Assembly (NCBI GenBank): GCA_005787645.1
Contig: SYAM01000058.1
Location: 1-12,434 of the forward strand
Source of the DNA: Actinomycetota bacterium
Lineage (GTDB): Bacteria; Actinomycetota; Actinomycetes; Nanopelagicales; Nanopelagicaceae
Reading direction: 5' to 3'
DNA: 12,434 nucleotides
Part shown: positions 1 to 6,472 of the stretch, piece after piece
How positions within the stretch are numbered: position 1 is the stretch's first letter
How the letters are laid out: every line of letters begins with the position of its first letter
The notes under the pieces: model-generated
What the model was told of the DNA's origin: nothing
Seen by the model: the letters and a program-made list of their open reading frames with translations, nothing else
The model's database searches: none
Made by a program: the position numbers and the translations under genes

Positions 1-1
1 C

Positions 2-826
2 AACCAATCTCATGGCGCAGTCGTCAAACGCGCCCTTGCCCAGTTAAGGGTTCCGGGAACTTGGGAGGCAGATGTTGACCGCATCCTCGCAGAAGCCGAT
101 GCCATCGAATTATTTGGTTCCTTAACGCCAGAGAATGTTCCAAAACTGCTTTCGCGAAGCGATGATGAGCTTGCTATAGCCATCGAATTGGCCGCGGATG
201 ATATGCGGGATTGGCGCTTTTCCATGCTTGATGGAGTGGTCGATCCCCAAGTTGGAACCACATTAGGAAAGGTGCTGGCGACCTGGCACCGTGCGACGGC
301 CGAAGGTGTGCTTCCAGCGCGAATCATTGATGGAAAAAAACGCTTGTTCGATCTACGCGCTGGAGCTTTCTATGGCGGAATGGCGAAGAGTTGGCCGGAA
401 TTTGCGCTGTTGATTGATTCACTTTCAGAAGAGCTGATGGATTCTCGGGAGTGTGCAGTGCATGGGGATTTCAGTCCCAAGAACATTCTCCATGGCCCAA
501 GTGGAACGTGGGTGCTCGATTTTGAAGTGGCTCATCAGGGCGCACCAGTCTTTGATATTGGATATATGTCTGCGCACTTGAATCTCAAGGCCATCAAATT
601 GGAATCAGAGCAAGATGGCATAAGTCAGACTCTTCGCAACTTCCTTACCGCGTATCAAGAATTTTCTGGCGCACTTCCTTCAAGAGTTTCCGAGCATGCG
701 GGTGTGATTATGGCGGTGCGAGTAGCAGGAATCTCCCAAGTCAACTATCTAAGTGAGAGTCAAAAGGTGCAGGCAATTGCCCGTGCAAAAGATCTGCTAG
801 ATGGCGCTTCGGTGTTTATCCCTTAA
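2..826 (+). CDS. APH/choline-kinase-fold phosphotransferase, 5'-truncated
   Basis: The reading frame is open from the window edge to a TAA at 824-826 (274 codons visible), so the start lies outside. This is a small-molecule kinase of the aminoglycoside phosphotransferase fold. The catalytic loop HGDFSPKNIL is encoded from 461 and the metal-binding DFE at 518-526. The lysine in GAVVK (26-28) fits the ATP-binding beta-3 lysine, so only the first N-terminal strands are missing. The stretch after DFE (HQGAPVFDIGY) resembles methylthioribose-kinase-like members rather than antibiotic kinases. No signal peptide or membrane segment is visible, so it should be cytosolic. Its 3' end overlaps the oppositely oriented permease gene by 11 bp. 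Being next to a glucose-type importer suggests a sugar or sugar-derived substrate, but that is inference. The family and kinase activity are secure; the substrate is not. Confidence 0.85.
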   Translation, partial: NQSHGAVVKRALAQLRVPGTWEADVDRILAEADAIELFGSLTPENVPKLLSRSDDELAIAIELAADDMRDWRFSMLDGVVDPQVGTTLGKVLATWHRATAEGVLPARIIDGKKRLFDLRAGAFYGGMAKSWPEFALLIDSLSEELMDSRECAVHGDFSPKNILHGPSGTWVLDFEVAHQGAPVFDIGYMSAHLNLKAIKLESEQDGISQTLRNFLTAYQEFSGALPSRVSEHAGVIMAVRVAGISQVNYLSESQKVQAIARAKDLLDGASVFIP

Positions 827-1727
827 GTGATCCACTGAGCAGGCCACGCAAGAAGTAACGACCAAGGAAGATGTACACAATCAGAGTAGGCAACGAGACC
901 ATGAGGGATGCAGTCATATTCAAGCCATAGAAGACTTGATTACTTGAACCCGTGATGAAGTTCAACGTCGTGGTCGCTACCGAGAGTTTCGGTGATCCAC
1001 CTGTGAGGAATATGGCGAAGAGGAAGTCATTCCAAGCCGAAGTGAATTGCCAGATCAAAACCACGACGAATGCTGGAAGCGAAAGCGGGAGAATAATCGA
1101 GAGGTAAATGCGAATACGCGAAGCTTTATCCACAAGCCCTGCTTCGATAAGTTCATCAGGGATACTTGCGTAGTAATTGCGGAAGATCAGAGTGCAAATA
1201 GGGATTCCATAGATTACGTGCGCCATTACCAGCACGTAAATGGACTTATTTATGCCCATGTTGGTAACTAGTTGTACGAGCGGGATCATCACTGCCTGGT
1301 ACGGAATGAACATACCGAAAAGGAATAGGGTGAAGACGATATTTGAACCAGGGAACTTCCACTTTGCAAAGACGTAACCATTTATCGAGCCGATGATTGC
1401 CGAAATGATTGATGACTGAATGACAAAGAAGAGCGTGCGGGCCAGCGATTCGCCGAGGCTAAAGGCCGAGAAATAATCACCGCCGCTCCATGAGATGGGC
1501 CATGCCGAGAAATCTAGACCCTTCGGTAAATCGAAGGCATTGACGAGATAGACATCCTTAACGCCTTTGAGCGAGTTCACTACCAACACATAAATAGGCA
1601 TGACGATCAAGAACCAGATGAAGGTCAGGGATGCATACCGGAAGATCAACCAGAACTGCTCTTTTCCAGAGCGCTTTCGTCTGTTGGCGATGGCGGTTGG
1701 CTTCTTCTCAAGGAGTTCTGCGGTCAT
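816..1727 (-). CDS. Sugar ABC transporter permease, MalG/GtsC type
   Basis: This inner-membrane permease of 303 residues is a type I carbohydrate importer subunit. A hydrophilic N-terminal tail of about 25 residues is followed by about six hydrophobic segments (roughly 30-50, 97-120, 130-152, 162-182, 215-238 and 275-295). The cytoplasmic EAA loop that docks onto the ATPase is at about 195-214 (EAGLVDKASR ... LP). It deviates from the usual EAA..DGA pattern by a Lys in the Gly position. The ATG at 1727 overlaps the TGA of the upstream permease (ATGA). A CAGGAG-like ribosome binding site lies about 11 bases before it, so the two permeases are probably translationally coupled. It is the last gene of the importer operon, and its 3' end overlaps the convergent kinase gene. 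Its partner binding protein points to glucose, galactose or mannose as substrate. Confidence 0.93.
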   Translation of the reverse strand: MTAELLEKKPTAIANRRKRSGKEQFWLIFRYASLTFIWFLIVMPIYVLVVNSLKGVKDVYLVNAFDLPKGLDFSAWPISWSGGDYFSAFSLGESLARTLFFVIQSSIISAIIGSINGYVFAKWKFPGSNIVFTLFLFGMFIPYQAVMIPLVQLVTNMGINKSIYVLVMAHVIYGIPICTLIFRNYYASIPDELIEAGLVDKASRIRIYLSIILPLSLPAFVVVLIWQFTSAWNDFLFAIFLTGGSPKLSVATTTLNFITGSSNQVFYGLNMTASLMVSLPTLIVYIFLGRYFLRGLLSGSLKG

Positions 1728-2632
1728 CGGTTCTCATTCTCCTGTTTTATTACCCAACGAAGGTAAGGGATGATGATGAGCGCTATCAGCAAGAGCAAGA
1801 CCACAGCAATTGCCGTGCCCTTAGCGTAATTTCGCTGATCGAAAGTGGACTCCCACATGTACACCGCAACGACCTGTGTCACATATGACTTGCCATTGAT
1901 ACCGATAATCAAGTCAAAGACCTTCATCGATACGTGACCCAAGATAATCAATACAGTGAAGAGCGTTGGTGTGAGTTGTGGGAAGAGCACGTAACGGTAG
2001 ATCTTTGACTCGGAGGCGCCATCAACTCGTGCAGCTTCGCGAAGGTCATCAGGTATGCCGCGGAATCCCGCAAGGAAAAGAGCGAGCACATAGCCAGCCA
2101 TCTGCCAAATAGCAGGGAGGGCGAGGGCATATGCCGCACCATTCTCGGAGAGGTACCAAGAATTTTGGAGGAAACCAAGTCCGACTTTTTGTAGCAGAAG
2201 GTTCAGTCCGCCTGCATCAGCATCGACATTGGAGTTAAGGAGCCAATTCCAGACCGTTCCCATTGCAATGAAGGAAATTGCTAATGGATAGAGATAGAAG
2301 GAGCGAAAGAATCCCTCTCCTTTGATGCCCTTCTCGAGAAGGAGCGCCATGATGAAACCGGCGATGGTAGTTCCTACAATAAAAAGAAAGGTGAATTTGA
2401 TGAGGTTCTCGAAGGCATGAGTAAAGCGGGTATCTGAGATGAGGTTGGTGTAATTCTGTAAGCCAACAAATTTCGGCTCTTTGATTGATGCACTTATTCG
2501 ATCAGTCATCGAAATGCGAACGGTCCACGCAATCATGCCGTAAACGAAAATTGCGACGGCTGCTATGGAGGGCACGACGAAGAGGAAGCCACCGATCCAA
2601 GTGGAGACTCGCTTACTGGTCTGAAGCGCCAT
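1724..2632 (-). CDS. Sugar ABC transporter permease, MalF/GtsB type
   Basis: This inner-membrane permease of 302 residues pairs with the downstream MalG-type subunit to form the translocation pore of a carbohydrate importer. A first membrane span at about 12-35 is followed by a periplasmic-type loop and five further spans (about 75-98, 110-132, 168-190, 222-243 and 270-292). The EAA loop is canonical at about 199-218 (EAARVDGASESKIYRYVLFP). The ATG at 2632 is preceded by AAAGGTGAT (minus strand, 2649-2641), a very good anti-16S match 8 bases upstream, so the start is well fixed. It lies about 100 bp downstream of the binding-protein gene, with a strong hairpin in between. The operon order, binding protein then MalF type then MalG type, is the standard one. 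No ATPase gene follows, so the ATPase is probably a shared MsmX/UgpC-like protein encoded elsewhere. Confidence 0.94.
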   Translation of the reverse strand: MALQTSKRVSTWIGGFLFVVPSIAAVAIFVYGMIAWTVRISMTDRISASIKEPKFVGLQNYTNLISDTRFTHAFENLIKFTFLFIVGTTIAGFIMALLLEKGIKGEGFFRSFYLYPLAISFIAMGTVWNWLLNSNVDADAGGLNLLLQKVGLGFLQNSWYLSENGAAYALALPAIWQMAGYVLALFLAGFRGIPDDLREAARVDGASESKIYRYVLFPQLTPTLFTVLIILGHVSMKVFDLIIGINGKSYVTQVVAVYMWESTFDQRNYAKGTAIAVVLLLLIALIIIPYLRWVIKQENENR

Positions 2633-2640
2633 CTACGAGA

Positions 2641-2649
2641 ATCACCTTT
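2641..2649 (-). promoter_or_regulatory. Strong ribosome binding site of the MalF-type permease
   Basis: The minus strand reads AAAGGTGAT, matching most of the 16S 3'-end complement, with 8 bases before the ATG at 2632. Together with the hairpin just upstream, it indicates that the permease cistron is translated independently of the binding-protein cistron. Confidence 0.75.
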
Positions 2650-2670
2650 CCTCAACTAGTAATCATGAAA

Positions 2671-2696
2671 CTGGTGGGCGGTTTCCCGCCCACCAG
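2671..2696 (-). terminator. Intercistronic GNRA-capped hairpin
   Basis: This is a perfect 11-bp GC-rich inverted repeat (2671-2681 with 2686-2696; arms CTGGTGGGCGG and CCGCCCACCAG). Read on the minus strand, it closes a GAAA tetraloop, a stable GNRA type. That, and its place 40 nt after the binding-protein stop, indicate that it works in the minus-strand transcript. The sequence after it on that strand (TTTCATGATT) is not a proper U-tract, so it is more likely an attenuator or a 3'-end stabiliser than a full terminator. Such a structure would give much binding-protein mRNA and little permease mRNA, as is known for many importer operons. The structure is seen directly; the function is inferred. 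Confidence 0.7.
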
Positions 2697-2735
2697 AATC
2701 ATCACGAACTTTGTAAAGACTTAAACCTCTTCGGC

Positions 2736-4052
2736 TTAGGCCTTACCTGCTTCGTATGCAGCGGCAAGATCTGCAGCGAGGCCCTTATTATCTTTTGCGC
2801 CACCGCTGAAGTACTTACCGACTGCCGCGTTGTAAGCAGCCATCAAAGCATTGTTGCCAGTGACGCCGTGGACTGTTGAACCGACGAGGCGGTCTGTCTT
2901 CCACTGCTCCATAGCAGCCTTGAGGTAATCGTCATAGAGGGATGTGTCAGCATCGGTACGAGCTGGGATCGATCCCTTCTTTGGATTGAACGCATCTTGT
3001 CCAGCCTTTGATCCTGAGACGGTCAACCACGCAATACCTGCATTGCGGTGCTTTGCACCAACAGGAAGGGTGAATGAGTCTGAGAGCCATTGGTAGATTC
3101 CGACGGTTCCTGGAGCAGGTGCCCAGGTGTAATCAGTTCCAAGCTTCAATCCATCTGCTTGCCACTGTGCTGATGCCCAGTCGCCCATGATGAAGAAGCC
3201 AGCCTTACCGGAGGTAACGAGCTTGCCAGCATCTGGCCAGTCGAGATTTCCGGCGCCCTTATTTCCATAAGAGAGCGCCTTTTGGAAGTTCTTCAATGCA
3301 CCTTCAACTTCTGGACCAGTCCAGGAAGTAGTGCCATTAAAGAGACCTTCGAATGCGTCGGGACCAAGTGTTGCAACGAGCATCCAGTCAAGGAGGTGAG
3401 CGATTGCCCAGTCACCCTTACCAGCAAGTGCTAATCCTGGGATTCCGATCTTCTTGAACTTGTCTAGTGCAGCGAAGAACTCATCGAGAGTTGTTGGAGC
3501 TGCAGTGAGGCCAGCCTTCTCGGCAGTTGCAGGATTCCACCAGAGCACGTTCGCACGGTGAATATTCACTGGAACTGAGTAGATCTTTCCGTCAACGGTA
3601 AGAGTCTTGATGAGATCTGCTGGGAAGATTGTGTCCCAACCTTGCTCTTTGTAGAGGAAGGTGAGGTCTTCGAGCTGTCCGCCCTTGACGTATCCATCAA
3701 GCTCCATACCTGCGTGAGCTTGGAATGAGTCTGGTGGATCATTTGCATCAAGGCGGCTCTGGAGAACGGCCTTAGCATTAACGCCGGCGCCGCCAGAAAT
3801 TGCGGCGTTGATGTACTTGGTATCTGGGTTGTTTGTTGCGAACTCAGCCTCAAGGCCAGCAAGGCCTAAGGCTTCTCCACCTGCAGCCCACCAGGTAAAG
3901 ATTTCGAGCTCAGGATCAGCCGCTGCTGGAGCTGCTGATTCTTCTGTTGCGGTCTCTTCTGTCGCTGCCTCGTCGCTCGATGAGGAGCAACCTGCTGCTA
4001 ACAGTGCAATAGCAAAGAGACCTGCAACGAACTTATATGTGCTTTTACGCAT
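2736..4052 (-). CDS. Glucose/mannose-type ABC solute-binding lipoprotein
   Basis: This extracytoplasmic carbohydrate-binding protein (family 1 SBP) of 438 residues captures sugar for the two permeases. The ATG at 4052 was chosen because the protein then begins with a lipoprotein signal peptide: a basic MRKSTYK head, a hydrophobic core, and the lipobox LAAGC with Cys22. A longer reading from 4130 would add 26 residues before the signal and is rejected. A low-complexity Ser/Glu/Ala linker of about 25 residues follows the cysteine. The mature part carries stretches I recognise from glucose/galactose/mannose-binding proteins of the Thermus/GtsA group: EIFTWWAAGGE, GGAGVNAKAVLQSR, PPDSFQAHAGMEL, VPVNIHRANVLWWN, FFIMGDWA and KKGSIPAR. 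It is the first gene of the operon and diverges from the aldolase/enolase pair. The family is certain; the hexose specificity is likely but unproven. Confidence 0.93.
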   Translation of the reverse strand: MRKSTYKFVAGLFAIALLAAGCSSSSDEAATEETATEESAAPAAADPELEIFTWWAAGGEALGLAGLEAEFATNNPDTKYINAAISGGAGVNAKAVLQSRLDANDPPDSFQAHAGMELDGYVKGGQLEDLTFLYKEQGWDTIFPADLIKTLTVDGKIYSVPVNIHRANVLWWNPATAEKAGLTAAPTTLDEFFAALDKFKKIGIPGLALAGKGDWAIAHLLDWMLVATLGPDAFEGLFNGTTSWTGPEVEGALKNFQKALSYGNKGAGNLDWPDAGKLVTSGKAGFFIMGDWASAQWQADGLKLGTDYTWAPAPGTVGIYQWLSDSFTLPVGAKHRNAGIAWLTVSGSKAGQDAFNPKKGSIPARTDADTSLYDDYLKAAMEQWKTDRLVGSTVHGVTGNNALMAAYNAAVGKYFSGGAKDNKGLAADLAAAYEAGKA

Positions 4053-4082
4053 CCATATTCCATTCTCTGCGAGGGTTTGGTG

Positions 4083-4130
4083 TAGCAGAACTACGTGGCC
4101 AAGGGTTCTTGATATTGCAGAACTTGTCAA
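4083..4130 (-). promoter_or_regulatory. Candidate operator and -35 element in the divergent intergenic region
   Basis: The 199-bp gap between the divergent genes holds two direct copies of GCAGAACT (4085-4092 and 4117-4124), exactly 32 bp apart, about three helical turns. The second copy is also the right arm of an imperfect palindrome, GTTCT-N9-AGAAC (4105-4123). On the minus strand, a perfect -35 hexamer TTGACA lies at 4130-4125, next to the second copy, but no convincing -10 is seen at 16-18 bp. A sugar-responsive regulator could bind here. That is inference; the repeats are short. Confidence 0.3.
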
Positions 4131-4171
4131 TTTTTACCGGGAGAAAGAGAGGTAAATAATTGTTTCTGACC

Positions 4172-4249
4172 CTCGACCTCTTGTTGAGAGTGCCGCTACG
4201 GAGCGCACCACTTGTAGCAACTAGAGCATTGCTGCGCCTATCCTTAGGC
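4172..4249 (+). promoter_or_regulatory. Structured leader before the aldolase-like gene
   Basis: Three small hairpins can be drawn in the 80 bases before the ATG at 4252. The first pairs CTCGAC (4172-4177) with GTTGAG (4183-4188), with one G-U. The second pairs GTAGCAA (4214-4220) with TTGCTGC (4229-4235), also with one G-U. The third pairs GCCTA (4236-4240) with TAGGC (4245-4249). The second and third abut and could stack on each other. No Shine-Dalgarno motif is free; the only AGG is inside the third stem, too close to the start. An AT-rich AAATAAT patch near 4154-4160 could be the -10 for this leader. The stems are short and could be chance. They match no riboswitch class I know. Confidence 0.28.
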
Positions 4250-4251
4250 CA

Positions 4252-4914
4252 ATGACCTCACTATTGCGCCCTGACTTAGAGCCGCTCCGTCCGATTTTTA
4301 ACGCCGCCTTGACCTCCGATTGCCTTGACCACCTAGGCTTTCGAAACCAAGTGCTGGGCTCGGATATAGCAATGATCTCTGGCGATGGAGTGATGATGGG
4401 CTACGCCTTTCCCGTCAAACTCGAGCCGGTCGAGGTCGCTCCAGAAATCCCATACGTCGGTTTACTTAAGGCTCTCGATGCAGTTGGCAAAGATGATGTC
4501 TTCATCAAACCTTCTGGTCGTCGACACACATCTGCGCTCTGGGGCGAATTACTCTCTAATGCCTGCAAATTCAAAGGAGCTGCCGGCGCACTCACTGATG
4601 CTCCTGTGCGCGATGTCGCACGGACTCGAGCCCTTGGTTTCAAAGTGTTTGGAACGGGCACGTGGCCGATCGATATCAACAGTCGCTATGAAGTTGTCGC
4701 ACATAACGTTTCTGGAGAAATCGATGGCGTCACAATCAATCCAGGCGATTTGATCGTAGGAGATGTCGATGGCGTAGTTGTCGTTCCTAATGCCTTGATT
4801 CCTCAAGTAATCGCATTTGTCGAAGAGAAGAATTCTGGTGAGAACCTCTTCCGCAAAGCGGTTAAGGAGGGCATGTCACCCAGTGAAGCCTTTGCCAAAT
4901 TTGGAGTTTTGTAA
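4252..4914 (+). CDS. RraA-fold aldolase/decarboxylase-like protein
   Basis: This cytosolic protein of 220 residues belongs to the RraA / 4-hydroxy-4-methyl-2-oxoglutarate aldolase superfamily, whose members cleave or decarboxylate 2-keto acids with a divalent metal. The signature region is at 97-121: WGELL, then GALTDAPVRD. It includes Arg120, which in the family binds the substrate carboxylate, and Asp121, which holds the metal. The closing motif INPGDLIVGDVDGVVVVP is at about 162-179, and the N-terminal TSDCLDHLG is the usual substrate-pocket helix. Length and domain layout are normal for the family. Because both aldolase residues are kept, an enzyme is more likely than the E. coli-type RNase E inhibitor. 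Two bases after its stop, the enolase-like gene begins, so the pair is one translational unit. The exact substrate cannot be told. Confidence 0.88.
   Translation: MTSLLRPDLEPLRPIFNAALTSDCLDHLGFRNQVLGSDIAMISGDGVMMGYAFPVKLEPVEVAPEIPYVGLLKALDAVGKDDVFIKPSGRRHTSALWGELLSNACKFKGAAGALTDAPVRDVARTRALGFKVFGTGTWPIDINSRYEVVAHNVSGEIDGVTINPGDLIVGDVDGVVVVPNALIPQVIAFVEEKNSGENLFRKAVKEGMSPSEAFAKFGVL
4903..4906 (+). promoter_or_regulatory. Ribosome binding site supporting a TTG start
   Basis: GGAG lies 10 bases before the TTG at 4917, inside the last codons of the aldolase-like gene. It supports the TTG as the true start, because the encoded protein then begins exactly where enolases usually begin. Translation is probably coupled across the two-base gap. 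Confidence 0.6.
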
Positions 4915-4916
4915 CG

Positions 4917-6194
4917 TTGACAGAGATCACTCGTATCGACCTCTGGCAGGCTCTAGATTCGCGAGGTACTCCGACTGTCGCTGCCCGTGTGCAGATTGGC
5001 TCACATGCCGCAACAGCAATCGCACCCTCGGGTGCAAGTACCGGAAAACATGAGGCGCTCTTCTTACGTGATGGTAACGCCTCTTTCGATGGCCTCAGTG
5101 TGACTGATGCAATTGCCATCTTTTCCAAGGAAGTTATTCCAGCTTTAATCGGAATTTCGGGCAATGACTTCTTTGAATTAGATCGAACGTTACGGAGCTT
5201 TGATTCGACTCCGACACAGTCGCGTTATGGTGGGCATATCCCCGTTGCAATCACTATTGCTACCTGGCTGGCTTATGCCAAGCGAGCCAATGTGTCACCA
5301 TACGAAGTCATTGCACAACATGTGGGAGCCAAATCCTCACTTCCTATGCCGATGGTCAACATCTTCTCTGGCGGTGCACATGCCGGACGCGCAATCGACC
5401 TTCAGGATATTTTGGCCATACCCACAATGGCTTCTACCTTTCAAGAGGGGCTTGAATGGATCTGGCGGATTCGTGAACACTCGAAAAAGATCCTCGTGAA
5501 AAAAGGCTTTGATGCCTCCCTGGTTGCAGATGAAGGGGGTTTGACGGGAAAACTTTCCGGCGATGAAGAGGCAATCGCTCTTGTAAGCGAAGCGATTGAT
5601 GAGGCCAATCTCTCTGGCAAAGCACACATCGCACTAGATATCGCAGCGAGCCAACTCTTTGATGGAAAAAATTATGTAGTTCATGAAAGCGGGGAAGAAG
5701 TCAGACTCGACTCGATTGGTTTCGTAGCCCGCTGGCGACGTTGGATTACGGAATATCCAATTATTTCCGTTGAAGATGGCGCTGCCGAAGATGATGAAGA
5801 AGGATGGCAAGAGCAGAGCCAACTTACCTCGCAAATCCAGGTTCTGGGAGATGATCGTTATGCAACACAACGCAATCGATTACGCTCGGGAATTACTAAG
5901 GGTGAAGCAAACTCCATTTTAATAAAACCTAATCAAGCGGGTACGCTCTTTGCCGCACTCTCCACTTTGAAAGAAGCGAAGGCACAAGGATGGAATACGG
6001 TTGTCTCTGCACGCTCGGGAGATACTGAAGAGAGTTGGCTTGCGGATCTGGCAACTGGATCGGGCGCCGGACAGATAAAGGTTGGATCCACTCACCGCTC
6101 CGAGCGGACTGCAAAATGGAATCGACTCTTGGAACTTTCACACTTTCGAGCGGCGCCCTTTAATAGTGAGCAGGCGCTCAACAAATTTATTTAA
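4917..6194 (+). CDS. Enolase paralogue with altered active site
   Basis: This full-length enolase-superfamily protein (425 residues) has the true-enolase architecture: an N-terminal capping domain to about 135, then the barrel. Kept residues (yeast numbers in brackets) are Ser41 (39) in PSGASTG, His45 (43), His155 (159) and Glu206 (211) in DEGG. Also kept are metal ligands Asp241 (246), Glu286 (295) and Asp312 (320), the base Lys337 (345) in LIKPNQ, Arg366 and Ser367 (374/375), and Lys388 (396). Two key residues differ. Glu168 is Asp164 (LQDILA), and His373 is Ala365, so the usual SHRSGET reads SARSGDT. Codons GCA at 6009-6011 and GAT at 5406-5408 confirm both. It starts with TTG two bases after the aldolase-like gene. 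A housekeeping enolase presumably exists elsewhere. This one probably dehydrates a related acid, or is a weakened enolase. No frameshift or decay is visible. Confidence 0.9.
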   Translation: MTEITRIDLWQALDSRGTPTVAARVQIGSHAATAIAPSGASTGKHEALFLRDGNASFDGLSVTDAIAIFSKEVIPALIGISGNDFFELDRTLRSFDSTPTQSRYGGHIPVAITIATWLAYAKRANVSPYEVIAQHVGAKSSLPMPMVNIFSGGAHAGRAIDLQDILAIPTMASTFQEGLEWIWRIREHSKKILVKKGFDASLVADEGGLTGKLSGDEEAIALVSEAIDEANLSGKAHIALDIAASQLFDGKNYVVHESGEEVRLDSIGFVARWRRWITEYPIISVEDGAAEDDEEGWQEQSQLTSQIQVLGDDRYATQRNRLRSGITKGEANSILIKPNQAGTLFAALSTLKEAKAQGWNTVVSARSGDTEESWLADLATGSGAGQIKVGSTHRSERTAKWNRLLELSHFRAAPFNSEQALNKFI

Positions 6195-6196
6195 AA

Positions 6197-6436
6197 TTAC
6201 TTGATTAACTCAATGGATAGCACTTCAACGCCACCTATCTGCCCCAAGACATTGAGCAAGTCCGTTGGGTCTGTTCCAGGGATTGCAACGACTACATCAT
6301 CGATTCCCTTGCCACCCTCATTGCTCACCACGGTGAAATTACGAATGTCTCCCCCCGCAAATCCAATTGCCGACGCAACCGACCCAAGAGATCCTGGTCG
6401 ATCTGGAAGTGAGATTTTCAAATGAAATTCAGCCAT
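6197..6436 (-). CDS. Stand-alone ACT-domain protein
   Basis: This 79-residue cytosolic protein is almost exactly one ACT domain, with a beta-alpha-beta-beta-alpha-beta pattern. The opening strand FHLKISLPDRPGSLG carries the typical DRPG-L turn, where ACT domains bind amino acids or other small ligands. AGGDIRNFTVV, DDVVVAIP and VEVLSIELI supply the later strands. No catalytic domain is attached, so it may be a ligand sensor or a subunit for another enzyme. Its partner is unknown. It lies 36 bp downstream of the protease gene on the same strand and is probably co-transcribed. A GGAG about 13 bases before the ATG is a poor ribosome site. It converges on the enolase-like gene with only two bases between the stop codons and no terminator hairpin between them. 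Confidence 0.82.
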   Translation of the reverse strand: MAEFHLKISLPDRPGSLGSVASAIGFAGGDIRNFTVVSNEGGKGIDDVVVAIPGTDPTDLLNVLGQIGGVEVLSIELIK

Positions 6437-6472
6437 GCTGCCAAGCCTACTCCGTGGAAGATTTCCTCCGCG

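Noticed and set aside
4053..4130. 26-residue N-terminal extension of the binding protein
   Set aside because: The extension would hide the lipoprotein signal peptide that begins at 4052 with MRKSTYK and ends at LAAGC.
3808..4155. 115-codon open frame on the + strand, antisense to the binding-protein start
   Set aside because: It mirrors the Ala/Ser/Glu-rich linker and signal peptide of the lipoprotein, and its composition is what an antisense frame of that linker would give.
6195..6196. Bidirectional terminator between enolase-like and ACT genes
   Set aside because: The stops are two bases apart, and no inverted repeat is visible in the flanking sequence.
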